Assembly (NCBI RefSeq): GCF_011043735.1
Contig: NZ_JAAKGV010000003.1
Coordinates: 124,001 to 188,000 of the forward strand
Direction: 5' to 3'
From: Methylobacterium sp. DB0501
GTDB lineage: Bacteria; Pseudomonadota; Alphaproteobacteria; Rhizobiales; Beijerinckiaceae
Length of the DNA: 64,000 bases
The first letter of the stretch is position 1. Each line of letters begins with the position of its first letter. The position numbers were made by a program, and so were the translations under genes. Of the stretch, positions 18,120-27,335 are shown piece after piece. Under the pieces are notes generated by a model. It saw only the letters and a program-made list of their open reading frames with translations, had not been told where the DNA came from and ran no database searches.

Positions 18120-19622
18120 TCAGTCGGCCTCGGCGAGGATCGCCATCTGGCGCGGCGAGGCGACGGCGAGGTCGGTCAGCGGCGTCGGGTAGTCGCCGGT
18201 GAAGCAATGGTCGGTGTATTGCGGGCAGGCCGCGTCGCGGCTCTCCTCCCCCATCGCCCGGTAGAGACCGCCGATCGACAGGAAGGCCAGCGAGTCGGCG
18301 CCGATGTAGCGGCGCATGCTCTCGAGGTCGTGGGTGGCGGCGAGCAGCTTCTCCTTCTCCGGCGTGTCGATGCCGTAGAAGTCGGGATGGGTGATCGGCG
18401 GCGAGGCGATGCGGAAATGCACCTCGCGGGCGCCGGCCTCGCGCATCATCCGGACGATCTTCACCGAGGTGGTGCCGCGCACCAGGCTGTCGTCGACCAG
18501 CACGATCCGCTTGCCCTCGACCGCCGCGCGGTTGGCCGAGTGCTTCATCCGCACGCCGAGCTCGCGCACCGACTGGGTCGGCTGGATGAAGGTGCGGCCG
18601 ACATAGTGGTTGCGGATGATCCCGAGCTCGTAGGGCAGCCCGGTCTCCTGGGCGTAGCCGAGCGCCGCCGGCACGCCGGAATCCGGCACCGGGATCACGA
18701 TGTCGGCCTCGGCCGCGGATTCCCGCGCCAGCTCGACGCCGATGTTCTTGCGGACCGAATAAACGTTCTTGCCGTTCACGATCGAATCGGGACGGGCGAA
18801 GTAGATGTACTCGAAGATGCAGGGGCGCAGGGCTTGCGCCCGGGCGAAGCGGATCGACTCGATGCCGTCCTCGGAGATCACCACCATCTCGCCGTTCTCG
18901 ACGTCGCGCACGAAGCGGGCGCCGATGATGTCGAGGGCGCAGGTCTCGGAGGCCAGGATGTAGCGGCCGTCGAGCTCGCCCAGGACCAAAGGGCGGATGC
19001 CGAGGGGATCGCGGGCGCCGATCAGCTTCTTGTTCGTCATCATCACGAGGGCGTAGGCGCCCTCGATTTGGCGCAGCGCATCCATCACCCGGTCGACGAT
19101 GCGCACGTGGCGCGAGCGGGCGACGAGGTGGAGGATCGCCTCGGTGTCGGAGGTCGACTGGCAGATCGCGCCGTCGCGCACCAGCTGGCGGCGCAGCAGG
19201 AGGCCGTTGGTCAGGTTGCCGTTATGGGCGACCGAGAGGCCGCCGGTCTCCAGCTCGGCGAAGAGCGGCTGCACGTTGCGCAGGATCGTCTCGCCGGTGG
19301 TCGAGTAGCGGACGTGGCCGATCGCGGTCTGGCCCTTCAGGCGCTCGATCGTGGCGAGGTCGGAGAACGAATCGCCGACGAGGCCCATGCGGCGCTCGGA
19401 ATGGAACACCCGGCCGTCGAACGACACGATGCCGGCCGCCTCCTGGCCGCGATGCTGCAGGGCGTGGAGGCCGAGCGCCACGATCGCGGCGGCGTCGGGA
19501 TGACCGTAGATGCCGAAGACGCCGCACTCTTCGCGCAGGGTATCGCCGTCGAGGTCGAGATCGCCGCCGAACGCCTCGCTCGCCCCGGGCGCGCCCCGGA
19601 AGGTTTCGCTGCGTGCTGACAT
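18120..19622 (-). CDS. purF: Amidophosphoribosyltransferase PurF
   Basis: This 500-aa enzyme catalyses the first committed step of purine synthesis: PRPP plus glutamine gives 5-phosphoribosylamine. The N-terminal Ntn-hydrolase glutaminase domain begins at Cys in REECGVFGIYGHPD, preceded by a propeptide of about 32 residues as in the Bacillus-type enzyme. HRGQEAAGIV and SVAHNGNLTN are seen. The C-terminal phosphoribosyltransferase domain has the PRPP loop RIVLVDDSLVRGTTS. Unlike the Bacillus type, I see no obvious Fe-S cysteine set. The ATG at 19622 is preferred over an upstream alternative at 19649. It is in the order radA, cvpA, purF, SDR on the minus strand. Confidence 0.97.
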   Translation of the reverse strand: MSARSETFRGAPGASEAFGGDLDLDGDTLREECGVFGIYGHPDAAAIVALGLHALQHRGQEAAGIVSFDGRVFHSERRMGLVGDSFSDLATIERLKGQTAIGHVRYSTTGETILRNVQPLFAELETGGLSVAHNGNLTNGLLLRRQLVRDGAICQSTSDTEAILHLVARSRHVRIVDRVMDALRQIEGAYALVMMTNKKLIGARDPLGIRPLVLGELDGRYILASETCALDIIGARFVRDVENGEMVVISEDGIESIRFARAQALRPCIFEYIYFARPDSIVNGKNVYSVRKNIGVELARESAAEADIVIPVPDSGVPAALGYAQETGLPYELGIIRNHYVGRTFIQPTQSVRELGVRMKHSANRAAVEGKRIVLVDDSLVRGTTSVKIVRMMREAGAREVHFRIASPPITHPDFYGIDTPEKEKLLAATHDLESMRRYIGADSLAFLSIGGLYRAMGEESRDAACPQYTDHCFTGDYPTPLTDLAVASPRQMAILAEAD

Positions 19623-19690
19623 GATGAGAAGCCCCTGGTGGCCGGTCACCGCACGGCCTCGCCTCGCCGACCCCGCGCACCCGTTAGCCG

Positions 19691-19711
19691 CGCGGGCCTG
19701 ATTCGCCCGCG
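19691..19711 (-). terminator. Hairpin between cvpA and purF
   Basis: CGCGGGC-CTGATTC-GCCCGCG is a perfect 7-bp stem. It could end the cvpA transcript or sit in the purF leader; no T-run follows. I saw no recognisable purine riboswitch in the cvpA-purF spacer. Confidence 0.35.
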
Positions 19712-19880
19712 AGGTCGGGTGTCGGCCATGGGGTCGTCGCCATGGAGCGTCCGATTTTTGACCTCGCGCCGGCTATGTAGTCGCTGCCGCGAGCGGAACC
19801 AAGGCGGCAGATGCGCGTTGCGCGGCGTATCTCACATGCAAAGGACGCCGGTCCGGTGTCCCGGTCCGTTTCGTGTCCGT

Positions 19881-20474
19881 TCAGCGACGCGGGGTGGCGT
19901 CGGTCCGGCGCTGGGGCGGGGTATCGGCCTCCGCCGGCGCGTCGGTGCCCGGATCGGTCTCGGGCTTCGGCTTGCGGAACTGCTTGAGCAGGCCTTCCGG
20001 ATTGTCCGGCAGCATCGCCACCAGCTTCTGGCCGCTATTCTCCAGGATCTCGCGGCTGCGGGCCTGCTGCGCCCAGTCCGGCACCTTGCCCTGGACCAGC
20101 CAGGCCAGGAACACCCAGCCGATGACGCAGATCAGGAACCCGCGCCCGGCGCCGAAGGCGAGGCCGAGGCTGCGGTCGACGGCGCCGATGCGCGAATCGA
20201 GGATCAGGTCGGAGATCTTCACGGTGATCACCGAGACCACCAGCAGGGTGACGAGGAAGATCGCGGCGATCGAGACGACCAGCGAGACGGTGTCGCTGGA
20301 GACGTGCTGCTTCACGGTGGGCAGCAGCAGCGGGTGCAGGTACCAGGCGAGGCCGGCCGCCGCGACCCAGGCCACGATCGCCAGAACCTCGCGGGTGAAG
20401 CCCCGCACCGCCGCGAGCAACGCGGAGATGACGACGACACCCAGTACGACGAGATCGAGAACGGAGAACGGCAT
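19881..20474 (-). CDS. cvpA: CvpA family membrane protein
   Basis: This 197-aa protein has four hydrophobic segments in the CvpA pattern: LDLVVLGVVVISALLAAVRG with FTREVLAIVAWVAAAGLAWY, VSLVVSIAAIFLVTLLVVSV, and LGLAFGAGRGFLICVIGWVF with DRSLG preceding. A Pro/Thr-rich hydrophilic C-terminal tail follows. CvpA was found as needed for colicin V production and commonly sits beside purF, as here; its mechanism in the inner membrane (envelope homeostasis) is not settled. Confidence 0.92.
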   Translation of the reverse strand: MPFSVLDLVVLGVVVISALLAAVRGFTREVLAIVAWVAAAGLAWYLHPLLLPTVKQHVSSDTVSLVVSIAAIFLVTLLVVSVITVKISDLILDSRIGAVDRSLGLAFGAGRGFLICVIGWVFLAWLVQGKVPDWAQQARSREILENSGQKLVAMLPDNPEGLLKQFRKPKPETDPGTDAPAEADTPPQRRTDATPRR

Positions 20475-20593
20475 CTGCAGGAACGGTTCGGGGGCGGGAG
20501 CGTTGCCTCGGGGTCGCGGCTGCCCTTCACCGCGGGGTTTGTATACGCTGCCGGATCCGATCCGTCACCCTCGCGCTGGCAGGCCTCTTCCGC

Positions 20594-22048
20594 TCAGACA
20601 TCCTCGTCGTCATAGGCCGGCAGCCGCTGCTGCTGGCGCCGCCCGCCGCGGACCGGCCTGCCGCTGGCCGCCACCCCCGCCACGAGGTCGGCGATGTGGC
20701 GCAGGGACTCGGCCGGGAACCCCGTCCCGGACCCGTCGCGCCCGGCTCCTTCGCGGCCCTGCGGCATCAGCGCCTTGGCGAAGCCGAGCTTCTGCGCCTC
20801 CTTCAGCCGCGCCGGCGCCTGCGCCACCGGCCGGATCGCCCCCGACAGGCCGACCTCGCCGAAATACACCGCGTCCGACGGCAGGGCCGCGCCCGAGAGC
20901 GAGGAGACCAGGGCCGCCGCCACCGCGAGGTCGGCGGCGGGCTCGCTGATGCGCAAGCCGCCCGCGACGTTGAGGTAGACGTCGTGGCCGCCCAAGCGGA
21001 TGCCGCCATGGGCCTCCAGCACCGCCAGCACCATCGACAGGCGGTTCGGATCCCACCCGACCACGGCGCGCCGCGGCATGCCGAGCGCCGAGGGGGCCAC
21101 CAGGGCCTGGATCTCGACGAGGAGGGGCCGCGTGCCCTCCATCCCGGCGAAGACCGCGGTGCCGGGCGCCGCGAGGTCGCGCCCGGCGAGGAACAGGGCC
21201 GAGGGGTTCGGCACCTCGGCCAGGCCCCCGTCCGTCATCTCGAACACCCCGATCTCGTCGGTGGGGCCGAAACGGTTCTTCACCGCGCGCAGGATGCGGA
21301 AATGGTGGCCCTGGTCGCCCTCGAACGAGGCCACCGCGTCGACCATGTGCTCGACCACCCGCGGCCCGGCGATCTGCCCGTCCTTGGTGACGTGGCCGAC
21401 CAGGATCACGGCGGTGCCCGAGGTCTTGGCGAAGCGGATCAGGCTCTGGGCCGAGCCGCGCACCTGGGTCACCGTGCCGGGGGCCGATTCCACCGTCTCG
21501 GTCCACATCGTCTGGATCGAGTCGATGATCGCGAGCGCCGGCGGCTTGCCCTGGCTCAGGGTGGCGATGATGTCTTCCACGTTGGTCTCGGCGGCGAGTT
21601 CCACCGGCGCGTTCGCGAGACCCAGCCGCTCGGCCCGCAGCCGCACCTGGCCCACCGCCTCCTCGCCCGAGATGTAGGCGACGCGCTCGGCCCGTTTCGC
21701 CAGCGCCGCGGAGGCCTGCATCAGCAGCGTCGACTTGCCGATGCCGGGATCGCCGCCGAGCAGGATCACCGAGCCGCGCACGAAGCCGCCGCCCGTCACC
21801 CGGTCGAGCTCGGCGATACCGGACGAGGTGCGGGGCGCCTCCTTGACCTCGCCGGTGAGGCCTTCGAGCGGGAAGATCCGGCCGCGCGCCCGGCTCGGCC
21901 GGGTCGCGACCGGGCCGGCGACCGGGCTCGCGGCCCCCGTCTCCTCGACGATCGTGTTCCAGCCGTTGCAGGCCTCGCAGCGCCCGCGCCAGCGGTTGTA
22001 GACCGCACCGCAGGACTGGCAGGCGAAGGTCTGATGGTTCTTCGCCAT
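20594..22048 (-). CDS. radA: DNA repair protein RadA (Sms)
   Basis: This 484-aa protein has the three RadA parts: an N-terminal zinc finger (CQSCGAVYNRWRGRCEACNGW), a RecA-like ATPase (LLGGDPGIGKSTLLMQAS; KNRFGPTDEIG is the RadA-specific motif), and a C-terminal Lon-protease-like domain that lacks protease activity in the family (LSGAIRPVAQAPARLKEAQ). It promotes branch migration in recombination intermediates. The ATG at 22048 gives MAKNHQTFACQSCG, the usual RadA start. It is upstream of cvpA. Confidence 0.97.
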   Translation of the reverse strand: MAKNHQTFACQSCGAVYNRWRGRCEACNGWNTIVEETGAASPVAGPVATRPSRARGRIFPLEGLTGEVKEAPRTSSGIAELDRVTGGGFVRGSVILLGGDPGIGKSTLLMQASAALAKRAERVAYISGEEAVGQVRLRAERLGLANAPVELAAETNVEDIIATLSQGKPPALAIIDSIQTMWTETVESAPGTVTQVRGSAQSLIRFAKTSGTAVILVGHVTKDGQIAGPRVVEHMVDAVASFEGDQGHHFRILRAVKNRFGPTDEIGVFEMTDGGLAEVPNPSALFLAGRDLAAPGTAVFAGMEGTRPLLVEIQALVAPSALGMPRRAVVGWDPNRLSMVLAVLEAHGGIRLGGHDVYLNVAGGLRISEPAADLAVAAALVSSLSGAALPSDAVYFGEVGLSGAIRPVAQAPARLKEAQKLGFAKALMPQGREGAGRDGSGTGFPAESLRHIADLVAGVAASGRPVRGGRRQQQRLPAYDDEDV

Positions 22049-22238
22049 CGGCGGCGGATCTCCGGGTGGTGAGGCCGCGCGCCGGCCTCCGTCAGATGGG
22101 TCTGCGGGCGTTCCTGATATGTCCCGAGGAGCTGATCGTTGCAACCGGGCCCGGTTCGCCCGAGCGACGGTTCGGAAACGAACCCGCCGCGCTCGCGTCC
22201 CAATCGCGCGCGACAGCTCGGCCGTCATTCGACGATGG

Positions 22239-22820
22239 ATGCGCACGATGGCCCGGGCCGGTGAAACCGACGCTGACACCTACACCTACGACCGCGCGCA
22301 GCGCGGCTTCCACTGGCTGATGGCGGTGCTGATCCTCGTCGGGCTGGCGCTGGGCATCTACGCCGCCTGGCAGGTCCCCGGCACCTCGCCGCGGCGCGAG
22401 ATCCTCGACATCCACAAGTCGATCGGGCTGACGGTGCTGCTGCTCCTGCCGTTGCGCGTCGTCTGGCGGCTGATCGCCGGCGAGCCGGCCTATCGCGCCC
22501 CGCCCTCCCGCTCCGCCCATCTGGCGGCGAAGGCCGCGCATCTCACCCTCTACGCCCTGATGCTGCTCCTGCCGGTCAGCGGCTACGTCTACTCGGCGGC
22601 GGGCGGCTACGGCCTGCCGTGGTTCGGGCTGTTCTCGTTCCCGCGCCTCGTGCCGGTCGACAAGGCGTTGTCGGCGAGCGGGTACACTGCCCATTACTGG
22701 ATCGCCTGGGGCGTCGGGATCGTGCTCGGCCTCCACGTCCTGGCGGTGGCCTGGCACGCCTGGATCCGGCGCGACGAGGTGATGGGGCGGATGTGGCCGC
22801 GGCGGGCGGTCGGGGGGTGA
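22239..22820 (+). CDS. Cytochrome b561 family protein
   Basis: This protein of about 193 aa has four membrane helices: FHWLMAVLILVGLALGIYAA, ILDIHKSIGLTVLLLLPLRV, LTLYALMLLLPVSGYVYSAA, and WIAWGVGIVLGLHVLAVAWH. Conserved histidines (RGFHW, DIHKS, AAHLTLY, GLHVLAVAWHAW) are placed to bind two b-type haems. Family members shuttle electrons from ubiquinol in the inner membrane, for example as superoxide:ubiquinone oxidoreductases. Two ATGs (22239 and 22248) are equally good. It is divergent from radA. Confidence 0.88.
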   Translation: MRTMARAGETDADTYTYDRAQRGFHWLMAVLILVGLALGIYAAWQVPGTSPRREILDIHKSIGLTVLLLLPLRVVWRLIAGEPAYRAPPSRSAHLAAKAAHLTLYALMLLLPVSGYVYSAAGGYGLPWFGLFSFPRLVPVDKALSASGYTAHYWIAWGVGIVLGLHVLAVAWHAWIRRDEVMGRMWPRRAVGG

Positions 22821-22933
22821 GTCCGTCACGCGCATGACCGGATCTCACCGCCTCCGGGTCGTTCCGGACTCCGCTTCCGCGGCCCCGGAATGCGAGGGCG
22901 GATGGCCGTCCCGTAGAGCCGATCGATCCGCGC

Positions 22934-24217
22934 TCACCGCGCCGCCGGCGCGAACAGCCCCAGGAACAACGGCCGCGCATAGAGGTCCGCCGCGTTGTCC
23001 GGTGTCACCCCCGGCACCCAGGCCGGCAGCTCGGCGGCCGCGTTCACCATGCTCGACACCAGCTGCGCCGCGATGCCGGCATCGAGCGGGCGCACCGAGC
23101 CGTCGGCCATGCCGTCGACGAGGCAGAAGCCGAAGCGCTCGGTCAGGCGGTTCATGGTGCGCCGCGTCTCGGTGCGCAGCGCCTCCGGCAGAGCGCTGAA
23201 GGCGGTGACGCGCAGAAGCGGACCGCCGGGGCCGAGCTGGCTGCGCACCAGGGTCGCCGAGGCGGTGCAGATCCTCTCCCAGCCGGTCCCGCCGCCCGCA
23301 TCCGCCGCGTCCTGCACCGCCCGGATCTGGGCGAAGCTGCGGGCGAAGCAATTGGCGACGAGGTCGTCCTTGTTGTCGTTGTGGTGGTAGAACGAGCCCT
23401 TCGTGACCTTGAGGAGGCCGGAGATCTTCTCCACCGAGGCGCCGCGATAGCCCTGCTGGTTGATCAAGATCGTGGCCGCGCGAAGGAACGCCTCCGGCGA
23501 CACCTCGCTCTCCTCCGGCGGTGCCTGTTCGGGCAGCAGGCCCGGGCGCCACCCTGAGCCGGGCGCCGCCATGCCGCGGGTGAGGAGGTCGGCCATGCGC
23601 GCCCCGGCCCGGGCGTAGTCCCGCGGCTCGTAGCGGTGGATCCACAGCCGGGTCGAGTGCATCACCGAGAGCAGCAGGTGGGTGCGGGCGTTCCGGTCGG
23701 CCCGATCGAGGCCGTCCTCGTCGAACCAGCCGCGCAGGCGGCGGAACAGGGCGTTGTAGGCCGAGAACACGCTCTCGGCCTGGGGCGCCGGCAGGGCCCG
23801 CACGTCGTTGAGCACGGCGATGTCCGGCTCCTCGCCGGCCGCCATCGCGGCCCGGTGGGCGACGACGAGGTCGAGGAGGCGGGCGAGCCGCGCCGGCCCG
23901 TCGGGCGCCGCCTCGGCCCGGGCGACCAGCCCGTCGAGCACCCCGATCGTGTGCAGGAAGCAGGCCGCCGCCAGGTCCTCCTTGCGGCGGTAGTAATAGG
24001 TCACGCTGTTCGTCATCAGCCCGACGCTGCGGGCGACGTCGGCGAGCGTGGTGCCCTTCACGCCGGCTTCGTTGATCAGGGCGGCGGCGGCGTGGAGGAT
24101 CGCGTCGCGCTTCTGGGCGTAGCGCCGGGTCTGGCGCGGCGCCGGCTCCGGGGCGGGCACGGTCTCGGGATCGAGGCTGTGGGGCATGGGGGGATTGAGC
24201 ACTGTCGCGGGCGCCAT
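22934..24217 (-). CDS. Tandem TetR-family transcriptional regulator
   Basis: This protein of about 427 aa contains two complete TetR-type N-terminal HTH domains. The first is near residues 30-80 (ALINEAGVKGTTLADVARSV, then TNSVTYYYRRKEDLAAACF). The second is near residues 235-285 (TILINQQGYRGASVEKISGL, then KGSFYHHNDNKDDLVANCF). Each is followed by a helical ligand/dimerisation-like region. A TetR normally has one HTH and dimerises, so this is effectively a covalent dimer with two different reading heads. I chose the ATG at 24217; 24187 is an alternative. It follows the epimerase by 26 bases and may share its transcript. No target is obvious. Confidence 0.88.
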   Translation of the reverse strand: MAPATVLNPPMPHSLDPETVPAPEPAPRQTRRYAQKRDAILHAAAALINEAGVKGTTLADVARSVGLMTNSVTYYYRRKEDLAAACFLHTIGVLDGLVARAEAAPDGPARLARLLDLVVAHRAAMAAGEEPDIAVLNDVRALPAPQAESVFSAYNALFRRLRGWFDEDGLDRADRNARTHLLLSVMHSTRLWIHRYEPRDYARAGARMADLLTRGMAAPGSGWRPGLLPEQAPPEESEVSPEAFLRAATILINQQGYRGASVEKISGLLKVTKGSFYHHNDNKDDLVANCFARSFAQIRAVQDAADAGGGTGWERICTASATLVRSQLGPGGPLLRVTAFSALPEALRTETRRTMNRLTERFGFCLVDGMADGSVRPLDAGIAAQLVSSMVNAAAELPAWVPGVTPDNAADLYARPLFLGLFAPAAR

Positions 24218-24243
24218 GACAAGACGGCGCTCCAAGACAATGG

Positions 24244-25257
24244 TCACGCGGTCATGCCGTAATGCTCCCGGTACCACGCGACGAAGGCCGGGATGCCGGC
24301 CGCGAGCGGCGTCGCCGGCACGTAGCCGACGAGGTCGCGCAGGAGGTCGGTGCTCGCTTCCGTGCGCTCGACGTCGCCCGGCGGCAGGTCGCGCAGGTGA
24401 CGGACCGCCTTCCGGCCGAGTGCGGCCTCCAGGGCGTCGAGCATCGCCGCGACGCTCACCGGCCGGCCGCCGCCGATATTGACCATCCGGTAGGGCGCGA
24501 CCGGGCTCAGGGTGTCGGCCGCCGAGACCGGCGCCGCCCCGGGCGGGGGAGGGGGGGCATCGATCAGCCGGGTGATGCTCTCGACGAGGTCGTCGATATA
24601 GGTGAAGTCCCGCACCGCGCGACCGTGGTCGTAGACCTCGATCGGCTCGCCGGCCAGGATCTTCCGGGTGAACAGGAACAACGCCATGTCGGGCCGGCCC
24701 CACGGCCCGTAGACGGTGAAGAACCGGAACGCGGTGGTCGGGATCCTCCAGAGATGGGCGTAGGAATGCGCCATCGCCTCGCCGGCGAGCTTCGAGGCGG
24801 CGTAGATGGTGAGCGGCCACACCGCCCGGTCGGTCTCGTGGAACGGCACGCTCCGGTTGCCGCCATAGGCCGAGGAGGTCGAGGCGAAGAGCAGGTGGCG
24901 CACCGGATGCGCCCGGCAGCCCTCCAGGACCTGGAAGGTGCCGACGACATTGCCCGAAACGTAGGCCTCCGGGTGCTCCAGGCTGTAGCGCACCCCGGCC
25001 TGCGCGGCGAGGTGCACCACCATGTCGGGCCGCGTCCCGGCCATCAGCGCCATGAAGGCGCCGGGCTCCTCCAGCAGGAATTCGTGCGACGAGAAGCCGG
25101 GCAGGGCATCCAGCTGCGCCAGCCGGGCCCGCTTCAGGGCGACGTCGTAGTAGTCGGTCAGCCCGTCGACCCCCACCACCTCGTGGCCGGCCCGGAGCAG
25201 GCGGCGGGCGAGGTGGAAGCCGATGAAGCCGGCCGTGCCTGTCACGAGGAAGCGCAT
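24244..25257 (-). CDS. NAD-dependent nucleotide-sugar epimerase, UDP-glucuronate 4-epimerase type
   Basis: This 337-aa extended SDR has the NAD motif VTGTAGFIGFHLARRLL, the substrate-loop DGLTDYYDVALKRARL typical of UDP-glucuronate 4-epimerases, LAAQAGVRYSLEHPEAYV, and the catalytic YxxxK in TIYAASKLAGEAMAH. It would interconvert UDP-GlcA and UDP-GalA for surface polysaccharides. No other polysaccharide genes are adjacent. It sits between the phosphate transporter gene and the tandem TetR gene. Confidence 0.9.
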   Translation of the reverse strand: MRFLVTGTAGFIGFHLARRLLRAGHEVVGVDGLTDYYDVALKRARLAQLDALPGFSSHEFLLEEPGAFMALMAGTRPDMVVHLAAQAGVRYSLEHPEAYVSGNVVGTFQVLEGCRAHPVRHLLFASTSSAYGGNRSVPFHETDRAVWPLTIYAASKLAGEAMAHSYAHLWRIPTTAFRFFTVYGPWGRPDMALFLFTRKILAGEPIEVYDHGRAVRDFTYIDDLVESITRLIDAPPPPPGAAPVSAADTLSPVAPYRMVNIGGGRPVSVAAMLDALEAALGRKAVRHLRDLPPGDVERTEASTDLLRDLVGYVPATPLAAGIPAFVAWYREHYGMTA

Positions 25258-25353
25258 GGCGGGTCCCTGGCGCGGGACGAAAAAGCGCCCGCCCGGGGCG
25301 GTTACACCGGTGGGGGGCGGGTTGCCAGTGCGACGCGGCTCGGAACCCCGGGC

Positions 25354-26994
25354 TCAGAACACCTGCCGCAACAGCCAGTACAGCACCCCCGCCAGCGTGA
25401 TCGCCGCCGGCAGGGTCAGGATCCAGGCGAGCGCCAGGTTGCGCACCGTCGCCATCTGCAGGCCGGTGCCGTTGGCCCACATCGTGCCGGCGACGCCGCT
25501 CGACAGGATGTGGGTGGTCGAGACCGGCAGGCCGTAGGCCTCGGCGAGCCCGATCGTGCCGGCGGCGACCGCCTCGGCGGACGCGCCCTGCGCGTAGGTG
25601 AGGTGCTGCTTGCCGATGCGCTCGCCGACCGTGACGACGATCCGCTTCCAGCCGACCATCGTGCCGAGGCCGAGCGCCAGGGCGACCACGACCTTGACCC
25701 AGGTCGGGATGTAGCGGGTGCCGTCGTCGAGGGTGTGCCGGTACTCGCCGAGGGTCTTCTTCTCGGCGTCGCCGAAGGGCGACGTGTCGCCGGTGAGCAG
25801 GCGCACCGCGTCGCCGGCGAGGTACATGTCGGCGCGCAGGTTCGGCGTCGCCTCCGCCGGCACGTGCCGGATGGCGCCGTAATTCTTCACCTGCGCGGCG
25901 ATGTCGTCGGCGAGGCCGGCGAGCGCCGCGAGGGTGTCCGGCGTGGCGAGCGCCTTGGCCGGTGCCTCCGCCTTCAGCGCTTCGCCGACCGTGGCGCGGG
26001 CGCGGGCCGCATCGGGGACCGGGGCCTGTCCGGCATGGTCGCGGAAGACGCGGCTCGCTCCCTGCGAGCCTTGCACGAAGGCCGGCGTGCTCGAATCCGG
26101 CATGGTGCGGTTGAGCGCGTAGGCGGTCGGGGCGGCGCCGATCAGGATCAGCATGATCAGCCCCATGCCCTTCTGGCCGTCGTTGCCGCCATGGGCGAAG
26201 GACACGCCGGTGCAGGTGAGGATCAGGACGCCGCGGATCCAGAGCGGCGGCGGCGCCTCGCCCTCGGGCGCCCGGTAGAGCTCGGGCCGGCGCACCGTGC
26301 GCTTGAGCACCAGCAGCAGGCCGGCGGCGCAGACGAAGCCGACGAGGGGGCTGAACAGCAGCGATTCGAGCACGCTCGCCGCCTGCCGCCAGGCGACGCC
26401 GGAGGCGGCGTGGCCGGGCGCCATCAGCTGGTTGGCGAGGCCGACCCCGATCACCGAGCCGATCAGCGCGTGCGAGGACGAGTTCGGCAGGCCGAGCGCC
26501 CAGGTGCCGAGGTTCCACACGATGGCGGCGATGAGCAGCGCGAAGATCATCGCGTAGCCGGCGCCCGAGCCGACCTGCAGGATCAGCTCCACCGGCAGCA
26601 GGGTCACGACGCTGTAGGCCACCGCCCCGGTCGAGGCCATGACACCGAGGAAGTTGAAGGCGCCGGACCAGATCACCGCCACGAGGGGCGGCATCGAATG
26701 GGTGTAGATCACCGTCGCCACGGCGTTGGCGGTGTCGTGGAAGCCGTTCACGAACTCGAAGGCGAGCGCGATCAGCAGGGCGAGGCCGAGCAGCGCGAAG
26801 GCCCCGACGGCGAGCGGCGGCTGCCCGGCCCGGTGCATGTCGGCGACGAGGTTGGTGCCGGCGTAGGCCAGGCCCGCGGCCAGCACCGCCAGGAACGCCA
26901 TGGTCGCCGCCGGATGCAGGCGGCGATCGAACCGCGGGCTGCCGTGACCAAGCGCCGCGCCGGAGCGGCCGGGGGCGAGAGCGGCATCGGACAT
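25354..26994 (-). CDS. pit: Inorganic phosphate transporter, PiT family
   Basis: This 546-aa protein has the duplicated PHO4-family signatures: EFVNGFHDTANAVATVIYTH in the first half and PVSTTHILSSGVAGTMWANG in the second, plus SFAHGGNDGQKGMGLI. About ten membrane helices flank a long hydrophilic central loop (residues about 290-435), typical of the larger bacterial Pit proteins. It imports phosphate (often as metal-phosphate) with protons. The ATG at 26994 is chosen over 27036 because the extension is low-complexity. No PhoU-like gene is adjacent. Confidence 0.93.
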   Translation of the reverse strand: MSDAALAPGRSGAALGHGSPRFDRRLHPAATMAFLAVLAAGLAYAGTNLVADMHRAGQPPLAVGAFALLGLALLIALAFEFVNGFHDTANAVATVIYTHSMPPLVAVIWSGAFNFLGVMASTGAVAYSVVTLLPVELILQVGSGAGYAMIFALLIAAIVWNLGTWALGLPNSSSHALIGSVIGVGLANQLMAPGHAASGVAWRQAASVLESLLFSPLVGFVCAAGLLLVLKRTVRRPELYRAPEGEAPPPLWIRGVLILTCTGVSFAHGGNDGQKGMGLIMLILIGAAPTAYALNRTMPDSSTPAFVQGSQGASRVFRDHAGQAPVPDAARARATVGEALKAEAPAKALATPDTLAALAGLADDIAAQVKNYGAIRHVPAEATPNLRADMYLAGDAVRLLTGDTSPFGDAEKKTLGEYRHTLDDGTRYIPTWVKVVVALALGLGTMVGWKRIVVTVGERIGKQHLTYAQGASAEAVAAGTIGLAEAYGLPVSTTHILSSGVAGTMWANGTGLQMATVRNLALAWILTLPAAITLAGVLYWLLRQVF

Positions 26995-27335
26995 AGGGGA
27001 CCCACCGGAAAACTCGCCGTGACGGCGCCTTGCCAAACATAGGACGGCCGGATGGCAAGTCGATGAATGCGACGAATGCGGGGGGCTGCCTCCCCGGGGC
27101 CGTCGCGGCTGTCGAAAACCCGGTGTAAATGCCTAAGGGGCTTGCGTTCTGCGTGATGCAACCCCAAATTCGTCCGATCACCGCTGCCCCTGCGACGCGT
27201 GCATTCGGGTCACAGGGGCACGGGTCCCAGAGGCGTGGGTCTCCCGGCGATTCGTCGTCGGCGGATCCGCCCGCACCGAACCGGCCCGGCGCCCTTCTGG
27301 TCGAGGGTGGCGGAAAGCCAGCGAGTCAGTACCCG
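26995..27335. other. Intergenic region between pit and GcrA-like gene
   Basis: This 341-base divergent region shows no supported gene, though the GcrA-like reading frame stays open back to 27129. One GANTC site (GATTC, 27249-27253) is present. No clear promoter boxes seen. Confidence 0.35.

Noticed and set aside
22934..27181. A single open minus-strand frame spanning the tandem TetR, epimerase and phosphate transporter genes
   Set aside because: It is real coding only up to about 24217. Beyond that it is a shadow frame opposite or across other well-recognised genes, a common effect of high GC content.
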